DNA of 64,000 bases from Filobasidium wieringae (taxonomy: Eukaryota; Basidiomycota; Tremellomycetes; Filobasidiales; Filobasidiaceae), in the NCBI GenBank assembly GCA_001600055.1, contig BCIV01000009.1:558001-622000 (forward strand), given 5' to 3'. A program made the translations under genes and the position numbers. The stretch's first letter is position 1, and each line of letters starts with the position of its first letter. Shown here piece by piece: positions 36,968 to 47,900 of the stretch. The notes under the pieces were generated by a model. That model saw only the letters and a program-made list of their open reading frames with translations. It was not told where the DNA came from and did no database searches.

Positions 36968-38112
36968 ATGAGGGGAGACAAATATCTATTGAGCTCGGTT
37001 CAGACGCTCACCTTTTATAAGGACAAGCTCACGCAAGCTAGACGGACAGACCCCATCCGTGAGTTGCAAGCGACTGTGGGAGTCGACCGGTTTCTCTAGA
37101 TCTCAATACAAACTCTCTTACTGCAGCTCAGCTTACCTGTAGCGGAAAGGCATGTAACCTCTTCCAGCCTGAAGCTATACAATGTACGAATATGGGAGAT
37201 GATGGGTCTGGCAGCGTGCAGTGGAAGGTAAGCCGGTGTTACGAAGGTACAATCGACCCAACTCATACGTTGTTCACTATCTAGTGTGATACCGACCTCC
37301 CATCATCTCTAAGACTTGGCCAAGTCGAAGTCTCCTGTGAAGGATGGTCCAAGCCAGGTGATCGTTACGTGCTGAAAGGTGAGCGGAAGCCAGATGGAGC
37401 CCTTCGGCGTGGTCTAACCGTTTCCCTCTGATCCTATAGGCTCTTGTGGACTTCAATACGACTTGATCCAGGTTAACAGGAGGTTGGAGGATGGCGATTA
37501 CCCCTCGAGACCCGGAACCGATTGGGGTATGTAAAGCTCTAGCTGATCGCAGAACGCTCGCACTGATACTTGTTATTACACCGTCATCTAGCCGCCTTAC
37601 TATTTGGCTTGGTGTTCTTTGGGATGCTTTTCGTCATCCTTTACTCTATCGTACGATCGTTCATCCAGCGTACCTACCCTCGATATACGCCACCACCATT
37701 ATCAAATTTCTGGCCAGGCGGAGGCGGAGGTGGTGGTGGCAACGGAGGAGGAGGCAACGATGGAGGTCCTGGATTCAACGGAGGCGCACCTCCCCCGCCC
37801 TACACCAAAGACCCACAATCTGAACCCCCACCTTCAAAGACCTCGTCCCTCTTCGGTCCCAACCTGTGGACGACGGCAGCAGCGGGTGCCGCAGGTTACG
37901 CCCTCGCCAACGCCCGTAACGGTAACCGACACGCTGAATCCGAATGGGATCGGTTCCGGACCGGTCAACCTCTAGGGGGTGATCCCAGGCGGAATGGGGA
38001 ATCGAGCAGGATGGGGTCCGGGGGACGGTATGGTGGTACGGGGTCCGGTGACTCGCCAGGTTTGGGTGAGATGAGACGGGCGACTGGATTTGGGGGTTCT
38101 AATGTTCGATGA
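36968..38112 (+). CDS. SARAF-like store-operated calcium entry regulator
   Basis: Exons are 36968-37058, 37127-37227, 37285-37378, 37440-37526 and 37592-38112, giving 297 aa. The ER-lumenal domain matches SARAF/TMEM66: LLSSVQTLTFYKDKLTQARR, DPIPQLTCSGKAC, AIQCTNMG, SVQWKCDTDLP, VEVSCEGW, YVLKGSCGLQYDLI. Its conserved Cys residues are all present after splicing. A single transmembrane segment follows (LLFGLVFFGMLFVILYSIV), then a cytosolic tail rich in Pro and Gly with a poly-Gly run and a later GNRHAESEWDRFRTGQP stretch. In animals SARAF turns off STIM-Orai calcium entry; fungi lack Orai, so the fungal role is unknown. The N-terminal signal peptide is not obvious, since conserved sequence begins almost at Met. 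Confidence 0.85.
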
Positions 38113-39283
38113 GCTGGAGCATATATGGAGCAGATCGTACAGACGATATGTATTAGCGAGATGTGCGGTTCGAAGTATTATTCAATCACGATCACAGAGA
38201 AGACAAGAGTCCGGATTGAGAGGAGGCAAGTCAGAGGAGTTTGCCTCCCCGTAACTGGTTGCGAGGAGGCCATCTGTCGAGATGGCTGTAAATGAGCGAT
38301 AGTCTCTCCTTCCCAACCTTGTCCTGATGTGAGTGTCTATCAAGTGGTTAGTATTGCTCTTTACACCTTTCCAATGTTGCCTGATGTGATTATTTGATCA
38401 AAAGGGTCGAGTTTCATCAGCAAAGCTGGTCAGCGTACTAACAGAGATCAGATCAAAGCTGTTCTCCCTCGATACATCTGTTGACTCTCTTATTCCTTTT
38501 GTGTACACACAAACTGCAATTTAACCTTTTCCCACTAATAGCACATCACCAACTGTTTTGGACTTCATTACACCAGTGGACTTGGACAAATGTACTCATA
38601 GTCTCGGTCGTATTGTCCTTGTGGGGGAGAATGCACCAGGAACGGATCCTCGACTGATAGCCAATGTAAATAGAATGTTGAAGGTTGAACTGAACACTCG
38701 GTATGAGCTCGAACGCGAGGCGAAGCGATCGCATCCGACTCTCGGGAATCGCATCGAGGCCTCGACTTGACGTTGATAACGCTGTCTGTCGTTCTGTCAC
38801 GATAAGCAAGAGGAGTCGATCGGATGTTATGTGATATAGTTTGACCACTCGCCCACTCGCACTCCTGAAACCGCAAACGGACCCAAACCCGACCGGCCCG
38901 AGACGCGCATCCGACCATCGATCTGAAGCTGTAGACGCTGTCGATCGAGAAAAGGTGGAAATGAAATGGACGTGCTGGAATCCGGGCGAGAGGGGAGAAG
39001 GGGGAGGAATGATGTAGATGTGGACCCGGGTCGGGGATTGTGGGGTTTGGGATGGGTGGGGCGATCGGGGGATGAGGCGGTCGGGCGATGGGTATTGATG
39101 GGAATCGTACGGACGGGTGTGCTAGTCGCGGTCGATTGATAACCCCGTCGTTTCACAGCACAAGAGGCGGATGACATGAAGACAATGACCAAGCAATACT
39201 GATACTTCCTGATGTTTCAAACATCATGAAACGAGACCTTGTCCACTCGAGAAGGACCGAATATCCGGGGTAAACCAGCTACC

Positions 39284-39314
39284 TGTCCGACATGTCCGAC
39301 ATGTCCGATGTCCG
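39284..39314. repeat. 9-mer tandem repeat (TGTCCGACA units)
   Basis: Two full TGTCCGACA units are followed by TGTCCGA and TGTCCGAAACA. It lies about 1 kb upstream of the alpha-crystallin-like gene. It may be a tandem binding site or simple slippage. Confidence 0.7.
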
Positions 39315-39346
39315 AAACATATCGTTCTGTTGTTCCCTTTGCTCGC

Positions 39347-39374
39347 GCGACAGGCGACAGGAGCGACAGGCGAT
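39347..39374. repeat. GCGACAG short tandem repeat
   Basis: Three GCGACAG units and a partial fourth, with a 2-nt insertion between the second and third. It lies 30 bp after the 9-mer repeat. Confidence 0.65.
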
Positions 39375-40323
39375 AACGCGTCATCGACGATCGGAGGTTC
39401 GGCAAATGTGATTGTCTCTTCATTTCGGTGATTCGGTTCCCAATGTCCGTGCTCGTCTATGGATTCTACCATGCACATCACCTTGATCCGGTAGATGGAA
39501 GTGATTAGTGAGAGCTCAAGTTGGCATCTGCAAGCTGCAAGTAGCGGGCCAGACCATATTCTTGCTTCCTGCGAGAGAGCGAGAGTTGCAGCTCGAGTGG
39601 AAGGGACGATCGATTTGAAAGGGATCGGTGGCTTGAGCGTGGTTGCGGACGGCGTACGTGTGTCGCCGCGGGTATCGTCTCGGCTGAGCATCGGCGGCTG
39701 GTGCAGCGTGCAGGGTGAGACCCGAGACGTCACTCTCACTCACTGGCTCACTTTGTTGTTATGAAATTCGCCTGGCACTAGAACGAAAACTCGTCGTGAT
39801 TATCCATCCGTTCGTTCGTCGTTTCGTCACTCGCAAGCTCGCAAGCATACTTCCAGTCCAGCAGCAGGCCAGTAGCCAGCAGCCAGCGGCACTGCTCTCG
39901 CCCTAACGCCCGCTTCAAACGCTTCGGATTCAGAACGAAACCTTGGTGCTTCCCTCATCAGCACAACACGAAATCTCGCCATACTGCACGCCATACGCTA
40001 ACAACAAACGAGCCTCTCATTGTGATCATCGTCACCGGGGATTCGTCCGTAGCGTAGCGTACTCTGCTGTGAACGGCTGGTGACAAACCCTTCATCGCTC
40101 GAAACGATAACAGCGCTCGATTCCCTGTCGCATGTCCCGAGAGGAACCAAAAATCGATTGTCCCCTTCGTCTCTTCGGTTGAAATCCTATCAGATCGCCC
40201 TTTCTCTTGTCACATTTCGAATGGACTTGTCCAGCTCGTGAGATCTTCGACCTCAGCATACAACATTCTCAACTCTCAGGGAAATCCTTCAACGACGCTC
40301 GACAGTGTGGAAGACGAGGCGCA

Positions 40324-42882
40324 ATGGCTTTCGAACCACCAGATCAGTTCTATCCCTCTGCTCGATCGGGGGATCGGTTGGCGAAACCTCCTATTGATAT
40401 GCCAGCAGGACAGAGGATGGCATCTTCATCACCATCATCATCATCCCGACCTTTTCCTTCAAAGTTCAGTCCATCGTTGTTTGAAAGGGAAGGAGACGAG
40501 GAGGACCTCGAGGATGAGCTCGAAGAACCTTCAGATCTTGATCCCACTCGAAGGGGAAGTACGACGACAACCGATAGTCTGATCGAACCCATCTCCCCGC
40601 CCATAGAATTCGGTCATCAAGATGCGCTGGCGGATAGACCTACGATCGTTCGTTCGAGCGATTCCGACCCTACCGGAGAGGATCGACAGGATCAACCGGT
40701 AGCGGCGAGCAAAGGGATGGTCAGTCATAGTAGACAGAAGATCGAGAGTGGGATTGGAAACATCGCCGCCAAGTTGAGATCGTTTGGTTTCCCGGGATCG
40801 GGAGGGGCCAAGTCGGGAGGGCTCGGTACGGCAGAGGAGAACGGTATCGCAAGTTCGTTATCTCATGTCAACCACTCTACGACGGCATCAAGATCAGCTT
40901 CCTCCTCTACATCATCAACCTCACCCACCGCATCGACCTCATCATATCCCTCCAAATCGACCCTCACCGTCTCCCCCAACCGACCATCCCATTCCGTCTC
41001 TCCTTCTCAATCATACCCCCATTCACCCCGATCAGCATATAACGACCAAGCTCAGACACATTACGAAACGGACATCACTCCCCGAGCCGAGTTCCCACCC
41101 CCTTATAGAGCACCGAACACTTACCCCGTCAAGAGCCCGGGGGATGCGGATGATGAAGACGAGACGGTCGGTTCGGCTAGTAGAAACGGTACGATCAAAC
41201 GGAAACGGGATCACACTATTAGGAAAAGCGTCTTACCCTCCGTGAACGTGAGCGGGAGTGAACAGGAACAGCCACCCCCTTCCTCTGCCTCGAGGAAGGA
41301 ACAAGATCGAGGGAGTATCGGTTATTTCCCTGACGTCGAAGAACTCAAGAGGAAGGCTAAACAACAGAGGGACGCGGAAAAGGCAAAGAGGAAATCGGAT
41401 GCTCTCGCACGTAGAGCCAGGGCGGCGGCGTTGGCGACGTTTAATACCTCCCCTCGGTCCGCTGCTACGGCCACTTTCCCCGGGATGGGGGAATCCGGGG
41501 TGGAGATGTTGAGACGATCTAGTACCGGGAGTACCGAGAGTCACGCCTCGTTCTCGGATGATAGTGGGACGGACGAGGTGGATACCCCTTGGCCATCTTC
41601 GGCTAGGCATGGGGATACGCCTTTGGGGTTGGAACATGTCGGTGCGAAAGTGACAAAGGACGGGATACGGACGAGATTGAACAGCTTGGATTCGATCGAA
41701 GAGGCTTACAGGCATTCGGCTCGTTCCAGGGGGAGTAGTTTCGATCATCGATCCGTCATCGAAGTGGAGGAGGATGAGGAGGAACAGATCTTGAATGCCG
41801 ATACGGGATGTGCGATCTCGATCCCCCTCTCACCTCCACCTGGTTATCCCCTTTCTTCCCCCTGCCTGAGCTCGGATAGTATTTGGACACGTTCCAGCTC
41901 GAACGCCGGAAGTGCTCCTCCATCGGATTCAGAATCGACAGGACAGATGGCCCAGCTTGACGGCGCTTTGCATGCCATGTCCATCAACAAGTCCACTTCT
42001 CCATACGGTCACTACAGTAAACCTACCGCGGTCGCGGCCCACGACATGTCCAGATCATCCTCTTTATCGGGCAACAACCTTCATGCGGATTTGCAAAAGT
42101 TCGGTCAACGGCGCCCTATGGCGACCGCGAACAGCTCGTCTTCGGGATTGGCCTCGGATTCGTCCGATCGGTTCCAGGGACCTAACATCGAACCGGTCGC
42201 ACCCGGAACTTTGCCTTTCGAGGGAAAGATCACGATAGATACGAGCGCTCATCGTTACTTGATCTCGGCCGAGATGGCCGGTTTCACCCTGGACAACATC
42301 ACAATAGCCATCAAGAGCATCAATCGAGCCGGGTCTAGTAAGAGTAGACCTTCGTCAGGCGATGCGAGTTCGATTCATTCGGCTCGATCGAACGCCTCTG
42401 GGCAACGGTTGATGCCCAGGACCGGATCCCCGGATGTCCTCTCTGAAGGAAAGGTTCTGCATCTCATCGCAGACCGATGGGAAGATTCAGGTAAGCTCTC
42501 GACTAGAGGTACAAAGTGCATGGCCTGCAAGCTGATTCACGCTTGCGCTCTGATAATAGCTCACTTCGAGCGCAGGATCACATTTGGTCAGGATGCAGAC
42601 TTTACGAACGGTGTCAAGGCCAAGTTTGATGGTAAAAAACTTGTCATAGAAGGTGAATCTCACTTTGATATCGAAACTCGTTAACAGGTACTAATCGCCG
42701 TTCTTGTCATAGTCACTCGACGAGCCCGACGACCCCCCGCCCGAATAACCGGTGGTCCTGTCAGCTTGTCATCTGATGGTCCTCTCGCTCGCTACCCTTT
42801 GAATCGACCAGCTTCCTCCTCGGACGCCATGGGCGCTGAACATGCACTCCCGACCAAACGCAATCATAGCATCGCCTTTTGA
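40324..42882 (+). CDS. Large disordered protein with C-terminal alpha-crystallin/HSP20-like domain
   Basis: Exons are 40324-42490, 42560-42652 and 42713-42882, giving 809 aa. The first about 600 residues are Ser/Pro/Asp-rich with several basic, phosphorylation-type patches. The C-terminal domain begins GKITIDTSAHRYLISAEMAG, continues FTLDNITIAIKS and, after a Ser-rich insertion, VLHLIADRWED. It ends HFERRITFGQDADFTNGVKA and KKLVIEVTRRARRPPARITG. I ended the last strand by splicing at 42653-42712; reading through instead would stop after about ten other residues. The strand pattern matches the alpha-crystallin fold of small heat shock proteins, with an unusually long N-terminal extension that I recall from basidiomycetes. 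The start is the first ATG in the frame; chaperone activity is inference. Confidence 0.75.
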
Positions 42883-43297
42883 TTGATCCCCAACACAACT
42901 GTATCGATCCTTACGCTCTTATTCTCGCACTCTGGGCCAATCACGTAGAAATTCGGCGCATTGTATCCCCCTCATAACCAGCCTGGTAGATTGTCTCAGC
43001 TCGTCGTTGTATGGCATGTATGATCGAAAGCAAACATCATGCTACGCGTTGTCGCACCGCGGTTTTAGCTCGCTCGCGACGTCCACTCGGAGTCTCCGGT
43101 CCAGCGTGACGTCGTATCGCTCGTCATTTGATTGATCCGGGAGTAGCTGCATCATGTCGAGATTATGGTCAAACGACCGAATCTCATTTTCGAAAATTGT
43201 ATCGACTTACATAAATAAAAGACTAGCTCCTCAAAGGATACCCACGGTACAACCTCAATCTTAGGATCGTTGCTACTGTAGACATCGAGACCTGAAA
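42883..43297. promoter_or_regulatory. Spacer upstream of the cytidylyltransferase gene
   Basis: A 415-bp tandem spacer. An AT-rich element, ATAAATAAAA at 43211-43220, lies about 80 bp before the next ATG and could act as a TATA-like box. Nothing else is recognised. Confidence 0.35.
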
Positions 43298-44861
43298 ATG
43301 TCAACAATTCCACCAAACACTCTGGCTAATAAGCAGCGAAGACGTCAACCTCAGCATCGACAAGGTTTATCCACCAGCTCATCCAGAGATGCAAGCGAGG
43401 AGGTAATTTATCAACATTGTTTGTATATTCAGTTGCATGTTGTTGATTTGACGTAACTTGAATAGGACAACGACCAAACTGATGATGCATCTTCAGCAAT
43501 TTACAACCAGAACCACTTGGCACCAGGAACCGCTCGAGCGGCTGTTTCGCCATCTCCCCTCAAAAGTGGACAAGCAAAGAAGTCCAATGTCCATTCAAGA
43601 GTAGCTGAACTGAGTGATGCTGAGTTCTCAGAGGGATTAGATTCTCCCACGTGCGTGCGGACTCATCAGACCATAATACCTTTGGTGAATCGGATCTGAC
43701 AATCATTCCATTGAATCTCCGTTGCTAGGTATGACGGGGATGTTGAATCTACCCACTTCTCCAACTCCTTGGCTCAGGCACACTCGCAAGCTCAGCAGCA
43801 GCTCGTCAGGTCGTCCTTCAACCAGCAAACACAGCCCATCCCGAGCAGTTCCTCTACTGACGATACTTCGCTACCTGAGTCTGAGTTCAGGAGGAGAGAA
43901 CCCACACCACAATTGGTAGTAGCCTCAGGCGGACGACACGATACTTCACCTCGGGACGCTATCAGCCATCCTCTTCCTTCTTCCAACGCTCTATCACACC
44001 CTGCCGCCCTTTTGAGACCCAACTCTTCTGATCTCGGTCCTGCCAAAATGACCACTCCTCCTGAACATCTGCCAGTCGAGGATATCAGGTCGTTCGTTAG
44101 ACGAGCTATAGAAGGAAAGGGAGATGTCGACGGTGTCATCAGGACTTGGAAGACCAACGAGCCTGATTCGGACAGACCAGTCAGAATATATGCGGACGGG
44201 GTCTACGATTTGTTCCACTTCGGGTATGCTATAGTTCGAAAGATACGGCGATCGAATGTTCACTGATCCTGGTGCTCAATATACTAGACACGCACTGCAG
44301 TTGAGACAAGCGAAATTATCTTTCCCTAACGTCCACCTCATTGTCGGTGTATGCTCCGACGCTTTGTGTGCGGACCATAAATCAGCACCTGCTATGACGC
44401 ATGCTGAGCGATGTGAAGCCGTATCGCACTGTCGATGGGTGGACGAGGTGGCTCCTGACGCTCCTTGGCAAATTGATCAGGCATGGATTGATCGATACAA
44501 GATTGATTATGTTGCACACGATGAATTGGTATATGCCGCAAAGGGGGTCGTCGATGTCTATGATTTCGTAAAGAAACAAGGTTCGTAATGGTCATAATGA
44601 AAGTCGTGATCGTAGCTAATTCCTATGCGTAACGTCTATCCTTTAGGTAAATTCCTGCCAACGAGAAGAACGCCTGCCATCTCAACGTCGGATCTTCTGG
44701 AACGTATCGTTCGTGGTTATCGAGATGGATTCTTCGACTCCAAACTCGAAAAGAATGGTCATCCAGAGTTGATGGCTTCCGACGTAGATTGGGATTCCAG
44801 CGCGAGCCACACTGCGGAAAAAATCGCTCGGCGACGAGCGAATTCCAAGCACATTTCTTAG
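43298..44861 (+). CDS. PCT1: Choline-phosphate cytidylyltransferase (Kennedy pathway)
   Basis: It makes CDP-choline from CTP and phosphocholine, the regulated step of phosphatidylcholine synthesis. Exons are 43298-43402, 43466-43650, 43729-44223, 44288-44580 and 44647-44861, giving 430 aa. After a disordered N-terminus of about 240 residues, the catalytic core reads RIYADGVYDLFHFGHALQLR (HxGH CTP-binding motif, split by an intron between Phe-Gly and His), then VHLIVGVCSDA, HAERCEAVSHCRWVDEV and YKIDYVAHDE. The second signature reads RRTPAISTSDLLERIV, where the usual Gly before the ST pair is Ala. The C-terminus after about residue 400 is short and basic, and may bind membranes. It converges with the helicase gene (93 bp between stops). 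Confidence 0.94.
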
Positions 44862-44954
44862 ATTGTATTTTGGTTTGAGGGATGTTTCGGTTTATTTTGG
44901 TATAGAGTTTTGTTGTGCTGCAGTGTCCGATATATGCCTAATGACACAACTGCA

Positions 44955-47900
44955 TTACGATGTTGATTGGATTATTTCTTCCGGTTCATGTTCGATGTTA
45001 TGGCCATCATACTTGATGATCGCATTGGCCAGGCGCAAGTCTCGCATCATCTCTCGCCAGTCATTCGTCCCTTTGGTGTTGGTCTGAAACACGCTAGCTT
45101 TTGCTAGTGTTCTTTCGCTGCCGACCACGATCATTGCCTGTTGTGGTACATCGATGCGTGAGTGTTTCACAGTTGCCTTTGAAAAGCCTGAGGGAGAACG
45201 AGAACTCACTGCTTGTGCTCTCGTCAAAGCAACATTAAGACGGCGCCAGTCGTCCAGGAATCCGATCGCGTTTCTCTGGTTGCACCGGGTGGTCGAAAAG
45301 ATGATAATCTTCTTCTCACGACCTTGGAAGCCGTCGACTGTATTTATCTCCACATCTAGAGGAAGCCTTTCCCGACTAGAGCCTAACAGATGAGCGAATT
45401 GCTCAACACGCTGCTCGTCGTGTAATACCCTTATGATTGCGGAAATTTGTGCGGCATAAGGAGCAATGACTCCGATATCTGAACCGTCAAGATTCTGCGA
45501 GTCCAAACGTTCTTTACTAATATGTTTTGGAAGCCCAATCACAGCGATAACTTACCGGATTCTGGATCAATAGATCCATAACGATGGATGCTACGATGTT
45601 GGCTTCGCCGGGATTTTGGATACTGCCCATGTTGGGTTCCTCTGGGTTATCATGATCAACGAACGACAAATTTCTAGGAGATCCATTTTCATCCGTTGGT
45701 AAAAAGGCAGTGCGTGGTGCAACCAGGTCTGGGCGAACTTTTCCACCGGCCGAAACGGTACCATCACGCAACTCGAAGTTGTAGAACCTCTTGTTTGGGA
45801 AGGCCGAGATTGCGGGATGCATACGGTACTGAGTATTCAGCATGACGGATGGTGGGGCTTTGTGAGTGAGCGAAGACATTAGCTGGGAAATTTAGGATTG
45901 GTTCACGGTGCTTACCTCTTTTACCGATTCCTGGCACCTTTAACCGTTCAAAAAGACTTTTGGTGAGATGTTTCTTTGCATCGGGACTAATCACCACAGG
46001 AGGTAGTTGCTTGTGGTCGCCAATGATAGCCAAGTGTGCACACTGCATGCGTTCCTGGTAATGAGCTCGAGTATCGTTACGAGAACTGGAAACTACTTAC
46101 TCCTTTTGTTAACGGGATCAAGGACGACGGCTCAGTCGCCATACTGGCTTCATCGAAGAAGACAACCGGAAAATCAAAAACTTCAAGCAAGCGAGAGACC
46201 GACGAGATGCAAGTTGCACAGACCTATGTTGCATAGTTTCAAGCTTGAGTTGATGACTTAGTATATTCCGATCGCTCGCTGCTCACTATATCGACACTAG
46301 CGGCGATATCATCCATGATATATCGTTCTGCTCCGAATAGACGCCGTTGTAGCTCAACTCGCTTCTGCATGCTGGCTGAGATTGTATATGATTGGTATAC
46401 TGTCTACCGTCGCTGGGAAGGCAGAACAGCTTACCCTCATCTCTAGGTAATCTTGCTAGGTCGATTTTGAGATTGTTCAAAGCTTTTCGAGAACGATGCC
46501 GCTCTATGTATCCATCCATTGTTTCTGGCCACAGGTCTTCTCGTATTCGAATCTTCGCTCCATATCTTAATACTTTTAGGTTTCGCGCCTTCAAGCCCAT
46601 CGCAAGGTTGTCGACAGACGTGTTGGTATAACCTGTCACGAGAATGGGTACAGACACTTGCCAATGCGACTACAAGAAGTGAAATGAGATACGGAGTATT
46701 TACAGTTAACATCGGTCTACTCACCTTGAGGAGATGTAAGGCTTCGATGATGGTTCGAGTCTTTCCCTATAGTGATCGATGGTCAGTGATCGAGGATAGG
46801 AATTAGCTCAAGCTTCAGTACATACTGTTCCCGGCGGCTGTGGTAACAGTATAGAAGCGAAAAGTCAGACGCAGGAAGCTGAAAGAACAGAACCATCGTG
46901 ACTTACGCCTTGAATCAGACTGATCCTTTCGCTGAGCATTGTTGCTACAGCACGTCTTTGACTGTCATTTAGAGTGATCATCGGATCGCCCTCCACTTCT
47001 AGAGCTGGACCTTTCCCTCTAAGCTGACGAGTACACCAACTCTGAATCAGCTGATCTTGAGAGAAGATACCTTTACGTTGCGGTGAGGCTGGATCCTTTC
47101 GTTGATGCACTACTAGATTAGATGGCGCGAAGTCTCGCAACAAGATGTCTCGTAGGGCGGTACCCATCAGAACAGTCTCCTTGTTACGTGAGCCCGACTC
47201 GGCGTCGGCGTACTTGTTCTTGTTGGCAAGACGAGTGCTCTGCGTATCCATTTCGAGTGGGTCATACTGCAAGGCTTGGAATGCTTCTGTCGTTCGTTTC
47301 AACACAATATCCGATACCCATAGATCCAGTCTGGGGCAAACCGGTGCATGAGTTCGTTGTTTCCATAGCCATATTCAAGACCGTCACGCACCTCCACAAG
47401 CCTGTCTCTAGGTCAGGGATGTCGGTGGGAAACGTTACCGTTATTCTACCAGGTTCCTGCTTCGTTACGGATCCAGCAACTACAATGTTCATGTCCTGGT
47501 TCTGTTCAGGAGTGTCATCCGCGTCTCCCGCCTGGCGAGCTTCCGCTGGGTCAAATTCAATGTCGTTACGCGAGAGCCTAACCGCAGATCCAGAACTATA
47601 GCACAGATCATCCCTCTTCAGCTTCTCGTTATGTACAGCAGGAAATAGTTACGTACGACAACCTGTTCCAGTTAAACCGCGATGTCGCACGACTTCCCAC
47701 AAAGGAGAAAGTAGCCGTCTGACGCCCTGTTATCGTGCGTTGCTCCCATCTACCTCCAAGGTCGGCCAAGCAGAAACCTTGCTGTACGAGTTTCTGCTTC
47801 GGTGTGGAGACCAATCTGTTTGTAGCTGCCTCGACTTCCGCTTGATACTCCATCTCGACGAAGGGCAGGTATCTAGAAAGCAACGAGATATGAGTTCAAG

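Larger units (their letters stand above)
38113..40323. other. 2.2-kb intergenic region with short tandem repeats
   Basis: The longest gap in the window, between two plus-strand genes. Its GC-rich right half (about 39200-40320) likely includes the promoter and a long leader of the alpha-crystallin-like gene. Open frames on both strands look random. It contains a 15-bp near-perfect palindrome (39211-39225, GATGTTTCAAACATC), a 9-mer tandem repeat and a GCGACAG repeat, listed separately. Confidence 0.45.

Noticed and set aside
38546..39192. Minus-strand frames of 100-121 codons
   Set aside because: They overlap in different frames and show no domain; low-complexity Pro/Ser/Arg composition is typical of GC-rich non-coding DNA.
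39224..39764. Frames of up to 171 codons in the spacer before the alpha-crystallin-like gene
   Set aside because: Open on both strands over the same bases, with no conserved sequence; probably promoter and leader.
47652..47653. Alternative helicase splice (exon ends at 47653, next begins at 47615)
   Set aside because: It is also in phase, but gives a 37-nt intron and inserts ten residues before the SSGSAVRLS block, so the longer intron 47596-47662 was preferred; not excluded.
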